Positions 30,272 through 39,175 of a DNA stretch of 42,639 nucleotides are shown here, piece after piece. Source of the DNA: Micromonospora arida (GTDB lineage Bacteria > Actinomycetota > Actinomycetes > Mycobacteriales > Micromonosporaceae); the NCBI RefSeq assembly GCF_003857035.1, contig NZ_QGSY01000226.1:1-42639 (forward strand), read 5' to 3'. Position 1 is the stretch's first letter. Every line of letters starts with the position of its first letter. The notes beneath the pieces are model-generated. The model did not search any database, had not been told where the DNA came from, and saw nothing but the letters and a program-made list of their open reading frames with translations. The translations under genes were made by a program, and so were the position numbers.

Positions 30272-30471
30272 CGTGCCGCCTTCCGCCGCCGCTGATTTCG
30301 TACCCCTCAAGGGTTGTCGGGTTGGCCCGCCGGCGAATCGACCGGTCGGCGACGAAGCTCGGCGTCCCCGGTGGATCACTGCCGTCCGTCAACCGGTTGA
30401 TGTGTACGTGGTGCGTTGCTGCTAGCGCTCCGCGCGGCGGATCCGAGCACGGCTGGTTAGGCTGCTCGATC

Positions 30472-31263
30472 GTGGATGCCAGCAGAATCGCCAGCCCGGT
30501 GACCGGGGTCGTCGGACGCTTCCTCGCCGGGGCGGGGCTGCTACTGCGCGGGTTGGGCCTCTACGTCCGCAGCCCGGGGCTGATGCTGCTCGGCGTCGTG
30601 CCGGCGCTGATCTCCGGCGTGCTCTTCCTGGCCGCGCTCGCCACGCTCGTGTACTTCGTGGACGATCTCGCCGCGCTGGTCACCCCGTTCGCCGACGACT
30701 GGTCGAGCACCGGCCGCAGCCTGGTCCGGGTGATCGCCGGGTTGGCCTTCCTGGGGCTCGGCGGCCTGCTCGGCGTGCTCACCTTCACCGCGGTCACCCT
30801 GGTCATCGGCGACCCGTTCTACGAGAAGATCTCCGAGCAGGTCGAGCAGCGGTACGGCGGCACGCCGGGGGCGGTGGACGTGCCCTTCTGGTCGTCGCTG
30901 CGCCGCAGCCTCGCCGACTCGGTACGCCTGGTGGCGCTCACGGCGTTGGTCGGCATCCCGCTGTTCGTCGCCGGCTTCATCCCGGTGGTCGGCCAGACCG
31001 TCGTCCCGGTCATCGGGGCGGCCGTGGGCGGGTGGTTCCTCGCCGTGGAGTTGGTCGGGGCGCCGTTCTACCGGCGCGGTATGCGGCTGCCGCAGCGCCG
31101 GACGATCCTGAAGGCCGACCGACCCACCGCGCTCGGCTTCGGAGTGGCCGTCTTCCTCTGCTTCCTCATCCCGCTCGGCGCGGTGTTGATCATGCCGGCG
31201 GCGGTCGCCGGTGCCACGTTGCTGGCCCGTCGCTCGATGGGCCAGCCGATCGAGGAAAGCTGA
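30472..31263 (+). CDS. EI24/CysZ-like membrane protein
   Basis: This 263-residue protein belongs to the EI24 domain family, which includes the bacterial sulfate transporter CysZ. It has about six hydrophobic stretches. A conserved cytosolic segment, VIGDPFYEKISEQVEQRYGG, near residue 110 matches the family mark (G-DPF-E-(I/V)). Sulfate transport is possible, but many actinobacterial members lack proof. The start GTG at 30472 is chosen because TAGGCT (30458-30463) lies eight bases before it and no ribosome site exists. It is divergent from the ABC/two-component operon; the 200-base spacer includes a TCAACCGGTTGA palindrome. Confidence 0.85.
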   Translation: MDASRIASPVTGVVGRFLAGAGLLLRGLGLYVRSPGLMLLGVVPALISGVLFLAALATLVYFVDDLAALVTPFADDWSSTGRSLVRVIAGLAFLGLGGLLGVLTFTAVTLVIGDPFYEKISEQVEQRYGGTPGAVDVPFWSSLRRSLADSVRLVALTALVGIPLFVAGFIPVVGQTVVPVIGAAVGGWFLAVELVGAPFYRRGMRLPQRRTILKADRPTALGFGVAVFLCFLIPLGAVLIMPAAVAGATLLARRSMGQPIEES

Positions 31264-31299
31264 CACGGAGATCACCCTGCCTCCAGGGGCGGCGCTTTG

Positions 31300-31340
31300 C
31301 CAACAGCCTGTTGGTAACATGTCGACATGATGTCGATAAC
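31300..31340 (+). promoter_or_regulatory. Twin palindromes and promoter of the exporter-TetR cassette
   Basis: CCAACAG-C-CTGTTGG (31300-31314) is followed by the 12-base palindrome CATGTCGACATG (31318-31329). ATGTCGA is repeated directly 11 bases on (31319 and 31330). TTGGTA (31311-31316) and GATAAC (31335-31340), 18 bases apart, make a promoter whose spacer holds the second palindrome. This fits operator sites for the TetR protein encoded last in the cassette. The sequence is clear; binding is inferred. Confidence 0.6.
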
Positions 31341-31358
31341 CCACGAGGGCGGGCGCTG

Positions 31359-32489
31359 ATGTTCCTCGCAATTCGTGAGCTGAGCTTTGCCCGCCTGCGG
31401 TTCGCACTGATGGGCGCGGTGATCGCCCTGATCGCCGTGCTGATGGTGATGCTGTCGGGCCTGTCGGTCGGGCTGGTCCGCGACGGAGTGTCCGGGCTGC
31501 AGAACCTGCCGGTCACCTCGTTCGCCTTCGCGCAGGACGTCCAGCGCGACTCCGCGTTCTCCCGCAGCGTCGTGGACCTCTCGGCGGTGGACGAGTGGGA
31601 CGCCCAGCCGGGCGTCGCGGACGCGGCGCCGTTCGGCAACACGCTGGTGAACACGCGTACCGACCGGGGGACGGAGGTCGACCTGGCGCTGTTCGGGGTT
31701 CAGCCCGACTCGTTCCTGTCGCCGTCGGTCAGCCAGGGTGAACGGCTGGGAACCGAGGACGGCATCGTGGTCAGCCCCACGGCGCTGGACGCGGGCCTGC
31801 AGATGGGCGACACGGTCACCATCGATCGGCTGGGCACGCGGCTGCGGGTCGTCGGCGTGACAAAGCAGCAGGACACCTTCGGGCACGTGGACGTGGCGTA
31901 CGTGCCGCTGGCGGCGTGGCAGGCCATCAAGTCCGGCACCGCCCCCGGCACGGCGCTGCCGCAGCGCGCTGCAACGGAGATCACGGCCGTGGCGGTCCGC
32001 GCGGACGACGGGAAGTCCGTCGACCTGCCCGCCGGGGACACCGCGGCGGGCACCGAGAGCCTGACCCTGAAAGAGTCCTACGGCGCCTCGCCGGGATACA
32101 CCGCCGAGACGACGACCCTGCAACTGATCCAGGGATTCCTGTACGCGATCTCGGCGCTGGTCGCCGGAGCGTTCTTCGCGGTGTGGGCGATCCAGCGCAA
32201 GCCCGAGGTGGCCGTCCTGCGGGCGCTGGGCGCCTCGACCGGCTGGGTGTTGCGGGACGCGCTGACGCAGGCGCTCGTGCTGTTGGCTGCTGCCGTCGCC
32301 ATCGGGGTGGGAATCGGGCTCGCGCTCGGCGCCCTCATCACCGGCAGTGGCATCCCGTTCGCCCTGAGCATGCCGAGCATCTCCGCAGCCGGGGCCGGCC
32401 TCGTCGTCCTTGGCCTGGTCGGAGCCGGCGCGGCGGTCATCCGCATCACCTCTGTCGACCCGGCCACCGCTCTGGGAGGAAACCGATGA
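31359..32489 (+). CDS. FtsX/MacB-type ABC exporter permease
   Basis: This 376-residue permease has an N-terminal span (FALMGAVIALIAVLMVMLSGL), a large extracytoplasmic MacB-PCD-like domain (about residues 40-250), and three C-terminal spans. The conserved coupling region IQRKPEVAVLRALGASTGWVLRDAL precedes the last two. This is the DevC/FtsX topology of exporters that move lipoproteins, peptides or drugs out of the membrane. The ATG at 31359 has a GAGGGCGGG ribosome site; the open frame to 31032 is a shadow. It is translationally coupled (ATGA) with the ATPase gene and controlled by twin palindromes. Confidence 0.9.
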   Translation: MFLAIRELSFARLRFALMGAVIALIAVLMVMLSGLSVGLVRDGVSGLQNLPVTSFAFAQDVQRDSAFSRSVVDLSAVDEWDAQPGVADAAPFGNTLVNTRTDRGTEVDLALFGVQPDSFLSPSVSQGERLGTEDGIVVSPTALDAGLQMGDTVTIDRLGTRLRVVGVTKQQDTFGHVDVAYVPLAAWQAIKSGTAPGTALPQRAATEITAVAVRADDGKSVDLPAGDTAAGTESLTLKESYGASPGYTAETTTLQLIQGFLYAISALVAGAFFAVWAIQRKPEVAVLRALGASTGWVLRDALTQALVLLAAAVAIGVGIGLALGALITGSGIPFALSMPSISAAGAGLVVLGLVGAGAAVIRITSVDPATALGGNR

Positions 32490-33217
32490 GCAGCCGTCCC
32501 GCTCCGACCGCTTCGACCACACCCGCCGACGACGCGTCCGAGCGGCTCGGGTTGGTGATGCGTGCGGTGTCCCTGCGGCACGGCAACGCCGCCGAGACCG
32601 TGCAGGCGCTCGACGACGTCGATTTGACGGTGCGACCCGGTGAACTCGCCGCAGTCGTTGGTCCGTCCGGTGCGGGCAAGTCGAGCCTGCTCGCCGTCGC
32701 GGGCGGCCTGGCCCGGCCCGACCACGGAACCGTCACCGTTGCCGGTCAGGACATGACCGTTCCGAGTCGCCGCACGCGGACGGAGCTGCGCCGCCGGCAC
32801 GTGGGGTTCGTGTTCCAGTCGGGCAACCTGCTGCCGGCGTTGACCGCCGCCGACCAGTTGCGGCTGCCCCTGCAACTCGGACCGCGGTCGCAGCGGTCCG
32901 GCCGTGACCCGCTGAAACTGCTCGCGGACGTCGGGATGGCAGACAAGGCCGACCGGCGCCCGCACCAGCTGTCCGGCGGTGAACGCCAGCGCGTCGGGAT
33001 CGCCCGGGCACTGGTCACCGAGCCCAGCGTGCTGTTGGTCGACGAACCGACGGCGGCGCTGGACCGGGCACGCAGTCATGAGATCGTGCAGCTGCTGGCC
33101 CGCGAGGCCCGGCACCGGTCGGTCGCGGTGGTCATGGTCACTCACGACCACGACGTACTGCAATACTGTGACACCGTTTACGAGATGGTCGACGGCAAGC
33201 TCGCGGCCAGTAGCTGA
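32486..33217 (+). CDS. LolD/MacB-type ABC ATP-binding protein
   Basis: This 243-residue ATPase powers the preceding permease. It has Walker A GPSGAGKSS, Q-loop FVFQSGNLLP, signature LSGGERQRVG, Walker B VLLVDEPTAALD and H-loop THDHDV. The first 20 residues are a polar extension. The MacB/LolD class is consistent with the FtsX-type permease partner. The ATG overlaps the permease stop as ATGA. The TetR gene starts 69 bases after it stops. A sugar or amino acid importer is excluded by the partner type and the lack of a binding protein. Confidence 0.92.
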   Translation: MSSRPAPTASTTPADDASERLGLVMRAVSLRHGNAAETVQALDDVDLTVRPGELAAVVGPSGAGKSSLLAVAGGLARPDHGTVTVAGQDMTVPSRRTRTELRRRHVGFVFQSGNLLPALTAADQLRLPLQLGPRSQRSGRDPLKLLADVGMADKADRRPHQLSGGERQRVGIARALVTEPSVLLVDEPTAALDRARSHEIVQLLAREARHRSVAVVMVTHDHDVLQYCDTVYEMVDGKLAASS

Positions 33218-33286
33218 CCACGACGACGGGGCGGGCGCGGCCGCAGGGACCAGGCAGGCCACGCCCGTCCGACACGAGGGGGCGGG

Positions 33287-33871
33287 GTGCCGAAGATCCA
33301 GGCCGCGACCGTCGCCGAACACCGTGCATCCCAACGCGCCGCGCTGCTCGACGCGGCCCGCACACTGCTGTCGCAACACCCCGAGCAGATCCCTGGTCTG
33401 GCCGAGGTCGCCCAGCACGCCGGTCTCGCCCGGTCCAGCGTCTACTCGTACTTCAAGTCCCGCGCCGACATGTTCGACGCACTCGTCATCGACACGTTCC
33501 CCCGCTGGTCGGCGTACGTCGAGAAGCACATGGACGAGGCCACCGCCCCCGGGCCGAAGATCCAGGCGTACGTGGAAGCCAACCTGCAACTGGTTGCCCG
33601 AGGCGACCACGCGCTGGCCCGGGCGCTGGCATCGGCCGGCAGCAGCGAGGCACTCGCCTCGTCCAGTCGACTCATGCACGACCGCCTGGAAGCCCCGCTG
33701 CGGGCCGCGCTCACGGACCACGGCTCGTCGGACCCGGTCCGCATGGCAGAACTGGTCCAGTCGATCGTCTACGCCCTGAGCCGGATGATCGAGGGAGGGC
33801 TTCCCCTGCGGACCGCAACCGGCCTCGCCCGCGAACTTCTCAGCCCGTACCTCGATCTCGACAGCGGCTGA
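33287..33871 (+). CDS. TetR-family regulator of the exporter cassette
   Basis: This 194-residue protein has an N-terminal TetR helix-turn-helix, about residues 12-58 (RAALLDAARTLLSQHPEQIPGLAEVAQHAGLARSSVYSYFKSRADMF). A variable helical ligand domain follows. The start is GTG at 33287. It is transcribed in the same direction as, and just behind, the permease-ATPase pair, the usual place for an efflux repressor that acts on the shared promoter. The ligand is unknown. It is convergent with the acetyltransferase gene, 27 bases apart. Confidence 0.9.
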   Translation: MPKIQAATVAEHRASQRAALLDAARTLLSQHPEQIPGLAEVAQHAGLARSSVYSYFKSRADMFDALVIDTFPRWSAYVEKHMDEATAPGPKIQAYVEANLQLVARGDHALARALASAGSSEALASSSRLMHDRLEAPLRAALTDHGSSDPVRMAELVQSIVYALSRMIEGGLPLRTATGLARELLSPYLDLDSG

Positions 33872-33898
33872 GGGTTCGGCCCCACCGGGCGACGACGA

Positions 33899-34795
33899 TC
33901 AGCTCAGGTCGGCCAGGCAGGACCACTGGGACGTGACCGGCCGGTAGCCCAGCCGGGCGTTGATCGCCAGCATCGGCGCGTTCGCCTCGTCGTTCGAGGT
34001 GTACGCGACACGTACACCGTCGGCGGCGGCCCGGTGCAGTGCGGCCGTCTTGGCCAGCCGCGCCAGCCCTCGGCCGCGGTACGTCGGGATGCTGCCGGTG
34101 TAGTCCGACCACATCCGGTCCCCGTCCCGCTTCACCAGGCTGAACGCGACCACCTCACCACCGACCTCGGCCGCGACGCTGGCGGCCTTGTCCAGCCCGA
34201 GGTTGTCCCACACGTCGTACTGCCAGCTCTCGTAGCTCTTCGCGTCGACCGGCACGTCGCCCGGTTCGTCTGCCGCCGAGGCCACGTCCGCCGTGTACAG
34301 GAGGTGCGGGTCCAGGTCGGCGATCGGGAGCAGCCGCACGCCCGGTGGCGGGTCGGGCAGCGCGGGTGCCGGATTCAGGTCGAGCGCCGAGTAGCGCACC
34401 TCCCGGCTGGGCTCGTAGCCGTGCCGCCGGGCATACGGCAGCGCGTCGGGCTGCGCCATGGCACGCACCCGGCGGATTCCCAACGGGCGGAGGAAGTCGG
34501 TCGCGGCGGTCAGCAGGGCGGTGCCGATGCCGTGCCGCCGGTGTTCCGGGTGCACGTGCAGCAGGTTGATGCCACCGACATCCGTCGCCGATGTGGTGCC
34601 GATGCGTTCGGCGGACACCCAACCGACCACCCGCTCGTCGACCTCGGCCACGAACGCGGTCCACTCTTCCTCGGGCGGCGGTTCGGCGATCATCTTCCGG
34701 GTCGACTCGACACCGCGCACCAGGTACGGAAAGACCGCGGCCCGCAGGGCCACCACGGCCGGGGCGTCGTCGGGTCGCGCCACTCGGATGTGCAT
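33899..34795 (-). CDS. Two-domain GNAT N-acetyltransferase
   Basis: This 298-residue protein has two GNAT folds in tandem. The first (residues 1-145) has the acetyl-CoA loop VHPEHRRHGIGTALL and a terminal YARRHGYEPSREV. The second (about 150-298) has IPTYRGRGLARLAKTAAL and LAINARLGYRP. The N-terminal half appears intact. Such doubles are common in actinobacteria and include aminoglycoside- and metabolite-acetylating enzymes, but the substrate cannot be named. It differs from mshD, the other tandem GNAT here. The ATG at 34795 has TAGCCT (34803-34808) seven bases ahead and no ribosome site, suggesting a leaderless transcript. Confidence 0.88.
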   Translation of the reverse strand: MHIRVARPDDAPAVVALRAAVFPYLVRGVESTRKMIAEPPPEEEWTAFVAEVDERVVGWVSAERIGTTSATDVGGINLLHVHPEHRRHGIGTALLTAATDFLRPLGIRRVRAMAQPDALPYARRHGYEPSREVRYSALDLNPAPALPDPPPGVRLLPIADLDPHLLYTADVASAADEPGDVPVDAKSYESWQYDVWDNLGLDKAASVAAEVGGEVVAFSLVKRDGDRMWSDYTGSIPTYRGRGLARLAKTAALHRAAADGVRVAYTSNDEANAPMLAINARLGYRPVTSQWSCLADLS

Positions 34796-34852
34796 GTCGG
34801 CGAGGCTAACCAGGATCGCCCGCCGGAGCGACGCAATAATCGTCCGGCGCGG

Positions 34853-35860
34853 TCAGGCGGAGGCGCGACGGATCAGCTCGGTGGGCAGCATGATCGCCTG
34901 CTCGATGGTCTCCCCGGCGGCCAGCCGGAGCAGTTGGCGGGTCATCCGGCGGCCGAGTTCCACGATCGGCTGCCGGACGGTGGTCAGTGGCGGCTCGGTG
35001 TAGGCGGCGGTCTCGATGTCGTCGAAGCCGACCACCGCCACGTCGTCGGGCACCCGCCGACCTGCCTCGCGCAGCGTCCGCAGGGCGGCGTGCGCCATCA
35101 GGTCGGAGGCGGCGAAGACGCCGTCGAGGTCGGGATGCTCGGCGAGCAGGCGGCGCATCGCCGCCGACCCGGATTCCCTGGTGAAGTCACCGATGGCGAT
35201 CAGCTCGGGCAGCCCCGCGTCGGCGACCGTGCTGCGGTAACCGCTGAGCCGTTCGATCCCGGCGACCATGTCCTGTGGCCCGGCGATGGTCGCGATCCGT
35301 CGACGACCGCTGTCGATCATGTGCCGGACGGCCGCGGTCACCCCGGCCACGTGGTCGACGTCGACGTACGGGACTGGCACGTCGCCGAGCGGCCGGCCGC
35401 TCACCACCACCGGGATGCCGAGTCGGGCCAGCGTGCCGGGCAGCGGGTCGGCACCGTGCAGCGACGCGAAGAGCACGCCGTCGACGTGCCGGCCGGTGGT
35501 GTACCGCTCGACCCGCTGGTGCCCGGCCGGCGAGCCGGCGAGCATCAGCACCAGTTGCTTGTCGGCCGCCTCCAACTCCTGGCTGACACCCCGGATGATG
35601 CCGGGGAAGACCTGGTCGTCGGAGAAGACCCGGGTGGCCGCCTCCGGCATGACCAGGGCGATCGAGTCGGTGCGCTGGGTGACCAGGCTGCGGGCCGCCA
35701 GGTTGGGGACGTACCCCAACTCGGCGACCGCCCGGGTGACCGCCTCGCGGATCGGCTCGGCGACGGTGGTGGAGCCGTTGACCACCCGGGAAACGGTGGC
35801 GCGGGACACTCCGGCCCGCGCTGCCACCGCTTCGAGCGTCGGCCGCTGCGCCGTCGTCAT
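34853..35860 (-). CDS. LacI-family repressor of the beta-glucoside cluster (CebR-like)
   Basis: This 335-residue regulator has an N-terminal LacI helix-turn-helix (residues 8-55, TLEAVAARAGVSRATVSRVVNG, then hinge YVPNLAARSLVT). A periplasmic-binding-protein-like sensor domain fills the rest. It is last in the cluster with a GH1 enzyme and a CUT1 transporter. That context, and the GAGAGCGCTCTC operators upstream of the binding-protein gene, resemble Streptomyces CebR, which responds to cello-oligosaccharides. The ATG at 35860 has a GGGGGGAAA ribosome site, 19 bases after the beta-glucosidase stop, so it is co-transcribed. Confidence 0.9.
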   Translation of the reverse strand: MTTAQRPTLEAVAARAGVSRATVSRVVNGSTTVAEPIREAVTRAVAELGYVPNLAARSLVTQRTDSIALVMPEAATRVFSDDQVFPGIIRGVSQELEAADKQLVLMLAGSPAGHQRVERYTTGRHVDGVLFASLHGADPLPGTLARLGIPVVVSGRPLGDVPVPYVDVDHVAGVTAAVRHMIDSGRRRIATIAGPQDMVAGIERLSGYRSTVADAGLPELIAIGDFTRESGSAAMRRLLAEHPDLDGVFAASDLMAHAALRTLREAGRRVPDDVAVVGFDDIETAAYTEPPLTTVRQPIVELGRRMTRQLLRLAAGETIEQAIMLPTELIRRASA

Positions 35861-35879
35861 CGCGCTTTCCCCCCGCTCG

Positions 35880-37292
35880 TCACAGCCCGTTCCGGGAGAT
35901 CACCTCCTGGTACCACCGGGCGCTGGCCTTCGGTGTGCGCCGCTGGGTCAGGTAGTCGACGTGCACGATCCCGAACCGCTTGCGGTAACCCTCCGCCCAC
36001 TCGAAGTTGTCCAGGAATGACCATACGAGATAACCGCGCAGGTCCACGCCCCGGGCGATCGCCTCGTGCGCCGCACGGAGGTGCCCGTCGAGGTAGGCGA
36101 TGCGATCGGCGTCGATCACCTGTGCCGGGCCGTCGGGCGAGTCGGCGCCGGACTTGTCGGGGAACGCCGCACCGTTCTCGGTGATCAGCAGGGGCACCCC
36201 GGGGTAGTCGGCGGCGATCCGCTCCAGCAGCCGGGTGAGCCCGGCCGGCTCGATCATCCAACCCATGTCGGTGAGCGGCCCGGCCGGCGGCAGGAAGTGC
36301 ACAGCGCCCTCGGTGCCCGGATACGCGCCGTTGCCGGCGCCGTCGGGCCGGCCGGCCACGTAACTCGGGGCGTAGTAGTTGATGCCGAGCAGGTCGATCG
36401 GGGCGGCGATCACCTTCTCGTCGCCGTCGCGGATGAACGTCGGCTCGACGATCCGGGCCACGTGCTCGCGGACGTCGTCCGGGTAGCCGCCGGCCAGCAG
36501 CGGGTCGAGGAAGATCCGGTTGTGCAGGCCGTCGACCAGGCGGACGGCGGCGGCGTCGGCCGCGCTCTGCGGGTCGGCCGGGCGTACGTCGGCCGGGTTG
36601 ACGGTGATGCCCACGCTGCGCGCGCCGGCCGCCCGCAACGCCCGCGCCGCCAGGCCGTGCCCCAACAGCAGATGGTGTACGGCGGTGAAGGCCGCAGCCG
36701 GATCCTGCTCGCCGGGAGCGTGCAGGCCGTTGGCGTAACCGAGGTAGGCCGAGCACCACGGCTCGTTGAGCGTGGTCCACACGTCGATCCGGTCGCCGAG
36801 GCGGGCGTACACAGCGGTGGCGTAGGTGGCGAAGTGCTCGGCGGTGTCCCGGTTGGTCCAGCCACCCCGGTCGCCAAGGGCCTGCGGCAGGTCCCAGTGG
36901 TAGAGGGTGACGATCGGGTCGATTCCCCGGTCGAGCAGCGTGTCGGTCAGCCGGTCGTAGAAGTCCAGCCCACGGGGGTTGGCCGGGCCGGTGCCATCGG
37001 GCTGGATGCGCGGCCAGGCGACCGAGAACCGGTACGCCCGCAGGCCCAGCTCGGCCATCAGCGCCACGTCGTCGGCGTACCGGTGGTAGTGGTCGCAGGC
37101 GACGTCGCCGGTGTGGCCCTGGTACACCTTGCCCGGCGTACGGCTGAAGGTGTCCCAGATGGACGGACCGCGACCGTCGTCGCGGGCCGCACCCTCGATC
37201 TGGTACGCAGCGGTGGCCGCTCCCCAGAGGAAGTGTTCGGGAAACCGGATCTCGTTGCCGGACCGGTTGGTTGGCTCGCTCCGCTCGTTCAC
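35880..37292 (-). CDS. GH1 beta-glucosidase
   Basis: This 470-residue cytoplasmic enzyme (no signal peptide) hydrolyses beta-glucosides such as cellobiose. It is a family 1 (beta/alpha)8 barrel with the N-terminal mark FLWGAATAAYQIEGA, the acid/base Glu177 in TLNEPW and the nucleophile Glu372 in ITENG. The C-terminal LVWSFLDNFEWAEGYRKRFG is also typical. The start is GTG at 37292, overlapping the permease stop as GTGA; the long open frame upstream is a shadow. The first ten residues (NERSEPTNRSG) are not part of the fold and come from a GAGCGGAGCGAGCC-like DNA string. Confidence 0.95.
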   Translation of the reverse strand: MNERSEPTNRSGNEIRFPEHFLWGAATAAYQIEGAARDDGRGPSIWDTFSRTPGKVYQGHTGDVACDHYHRYADDVALMAELGLRAYRFSVAWPRIQPDGTGPANPRGLDFYDRLTDTLLDRGIDPIVTLYHWDLPQALGDRGGWTNRDTAEHFATYATAVYARLGDRIDVWTTLNEPWCSAYLGYANGLHAPGEQDPAAAFTAVHHLLLGHGLAARALRAAGARSVGITVNPADVRPADPQSAADAAAVRLVDGLHNRIFLDPLLAGGYPDDVREHVARIVEPTFIRDGDEKVIAAPIDLLGINYYAPSYVAGRPDGAGNGAYPGTEGAVHFLPPAGPLTDMGWMIEPAGLTRLLERIAADYPGVPLLITENGAAFPDKSGADSPDGPAQVIDADRIAYLDGHLRAAHEAIARGVDLRGYLVWSFLDNFEWAEGYRKRFGIVHVDYLTQRRTPKASARWYQEVISRNGL

Positions 37293-38122
37293 GCCTTGAC
37301 CGCACCTTCCATGATTCCGCCGATGATCTGCCGGCCGAACAACACGAAGACCAGTAGCAGGGGCAGCGTCGCGATGGCCGTTCCGGTGAACACCTGCGAC
37401 ATGTCCTGGTAATACCCGTCCGACAGTGCTCTCAGGGACAGCTGCACCGTCGGATTCGCCGGATCGTTCAATACAGCGTACGGCCAGAGGAAGTCGTTCC
37501 AGGTGGTCATGAAGGTGAGCAGACCGAGCACGGCGGCGGCGGGACGCAGCGCGGGCACCACGACGTGCCACCAGATCCGGGCGGTGCCACAGCCGTCCAT
37601 CCGGGCGGCCTCGATCAGCTCGTCGCTGATGGCCTGGCCGGCGTACTGCCGCATCATGAACACCCCGAACCCGGTGACCAGCACCGGGACGATGACCGCG
37701 GGCAGCCGGTCGTTCCAGTGCAGCTTGGTCATGAGCAGGTAGAGCGGGATCACGCCGAGCTGCGTCGGCACCATCATGGTCGCGATGATCACCAGCAGCA
37801 TCGCGTTGCGGCCACGGAACCGCAGCTTGGCGAAGGCGAAACCGGCCAGGCTGGAGAAGAACACGACGGAGACGGTGACCGTGGTGGCCACGATCGCCGA
37901 GTTGATCAGACCGGTCAGGAAGTACGCGTCGGTGTTGTCGAACAGCCGGGCGATGTTGGCGCCCAGGTTGCCGCCCGGGGTGACCGGGGGCGGCAGTTGG
38001 CCCATCGCGTCGTTGCTGCGGCTCGCGACGACGAACATCCACCAGATCGGAAAGACCGACAGGCCGGCGGCGACGACCAGGGCAAGGTAGGTGAGCGGGC
38101 TGGCCCGCCAGAGTCGGCTCAT
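37289..38122 (-). CDS. Sugar ABC transporter permease (MalG/CebG-like)
   Basis: This 277-residue CUT1 permease has about six spans, starting with LTYLALVVAAGLSVFPIWWMFVVAS. The permease EAA loop, ELIEAARMDGCGTARIWWHVVVP, lies near residue 190, followed by TTWNDFLWPY. It pairs with the MalF-type partner encoded just upstream. No ATPase gene lies in the cluster, as is normal for actinobacterial CUT1 systems that share an MsiK-type ATPase elsewhere. The ATG at 38122 overlaps the partner stop as ATGA, and its stop overlaps the beta-glucosidase start. Confidence 0.93.
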   Translation of the reverse strand: MSRLWRASPLTYLALVVAAGLSVFPIWWMFVVASRSNDAMGQLPPPVTPGGNLGANIARLFDNTDAYFLTGLINSAIVATTVTVSVVFFSSLAGFAFAKLRFRGRNAMLLVIIATMMVPTQLGVIPLYLLMTKLHWNDRLPAVIVPVLVTGFGVFMMRQYAGQAISDELIEAARMDGCGTARIWWHVVVPALRPAAAVLGLLTFMTTWNDFLWPYAVLNDPANPTVQLSLRALSDGYYQDMSQVFTGTAIATLPLLLVFVLFGRQIIGGIMEGAVKA

Positions 38123-39102
38123 CGCGCCGTTCCCTTCTGCGGTCGGTCCCCGCCGCCGAGCCGGCGCAGGATCAGCACGTTGACCGCCGCGACGATCGCG
38201 ATGAGCGCGAAGAGCAGCCAGGCCACGGCCGAGCCGTATCCGAAGTTGTAGTGCGGGGCGAAGGCGTTCTCGAACATGTACATGGTCAGGGTCTGCGACT
38301 CGCGTAGCGTTCCGCCACGGATCGGGTTGGTGCCGGAGTGGAACATCCGGGGTTCGGTGAAGAGTTGCAGCCCGCCGATGGTGGCGATGATGGTGCAGAA
38401 GATGATCGTCGGCTTGAGCAGTGGCACGGTGACCGACCAGAACTGTCGGGCCCGATTGGCGCCGTCGATCGCCGCCGCCTCGTAGAGGTCGCGGGGGATG
38501 GCCTGCATCGCGGCCAGCAGGATCAGCGCGTTGTAGCCGGTCCACCGCCAGTCGACCATCGCGGAGATGGCCACCCAGGAGGCGAGCCGGTTGGACTTCC
38601 ACTCGATCGCGTCCATGCCCACCAGGTCGAGCAGCCAGTTGATCATGCCGAACTCGCGGCCGAAGAGCACCCCGAACACGATCGCCACCGCGGCGGTGGA
38701 CGTGACGTTGGGGACGAGCACCGCCATCCGCCAACCGGTGCGCGCCCGCAGGCCGCGGTTGAGCAGGTTGGCCAGCCAGAGTGCGGCGAGCAACTGCGGC
38801 ACGGTCGAGATGACGAAGATCCCCAGCGTGTTGACCAGAGCGTGCCAGAAGTCGACGTCGGCCAGCAGCCGGGTGTAGTTCTCCGCCCCGACGAAGGGGT
38901 GGTCGGTTCCGAGCAGGTCCCAGTCGTGCAGCGAGACCCAGAAGGTGTACGCCAGCGGGTACGCCCCGAAGATGCCGAAGATCAGGAAGAACGGGGCGAT
39001 GTAGAGGTACGGCGAGAACCGGGTGTCGAGCCGGCTGAGCCGGCCTGGCGAACGCTGGGGTGCCGGTACGACCGGCGGGCGGGCCTCGAGCTGGACGGTC
39101 AT
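38119..39102 (-). CDS. Sugar ABC transporter permease (MalF/CebF-like)
   Basis: This 327-residue CUT1 permease has about six spans after a Pro-rich cytoplasmic tail. The first span is SPYLYIAPFFLIFGIFGAYPLAYTFWVSL. The EAA loop is DLYEAAAIDGANRARQFWSVTVPLLKP near residue 215, where the shared ATPase would dock. The ATG at 39102 has AAAGGAG nine bases ahead; the open frame to 39165 is not used. It starts 73 bases after the binding-protein gene stops and is translationally coupled to the MalG-type partner. The transported sugar is probably a beta-glucoside oligosaccharide, inferred from the GH1 gene. Confidence 0.93.
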   Translation of the reverse strand: MTVQLEARPPVVPAPQRSPGRLSRLDTRFSPYLYIAPFFLIFGIFGAYPLAYTFWVSLHDWDLLGTDHPFVGAENYTRLLADVDFWHALVNTLGIFVISTVPQLLAALWLANLLNRGLRARTGWRMAVLVPNVTSTAAVAIVFGVLFGREFGMINWLLDLVGMDAIEWKSNRLASWVAISAMVDWRWTGYNALILLAAMQAIPRDLYEAAAIDGANRARQFWSVTVPLLKPTIIFCTIIATIGGLQLFTEPRMFHSGTNPIRGGTLRESQTLTMYMFENAFAPHYNFGYGSAVAWLLFALIAIVAAVNVLILRRLGGGDRPQKGTAR

Positions 39103-39175
39103 GCCCGGAAACTCCTTTCCGCCGTGCGGGCGGAACTCCGGTCGTCGGAGCCCGCCCGCACGCACGCTGGTTGGG

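Noticed and set aside
30389..30400. Palindrome TCAACCGGTTGA between the ABC operon and EI24 gene
   Set aside because: Perfect but short, not placed on a clear promoter, so not called as an operator.
32078..33721. 547-codon minus-strand frame opposite the exporter ATPase and TetR gene
   Set aside because: Shadow of two convincing plus-strand genes.
35857..37305. 482-codon minus-strand frame in another phase over the beta-glucosidase
   Set aside because: Arg/Pro-rich out-of-frame translation of the GH1 gene.
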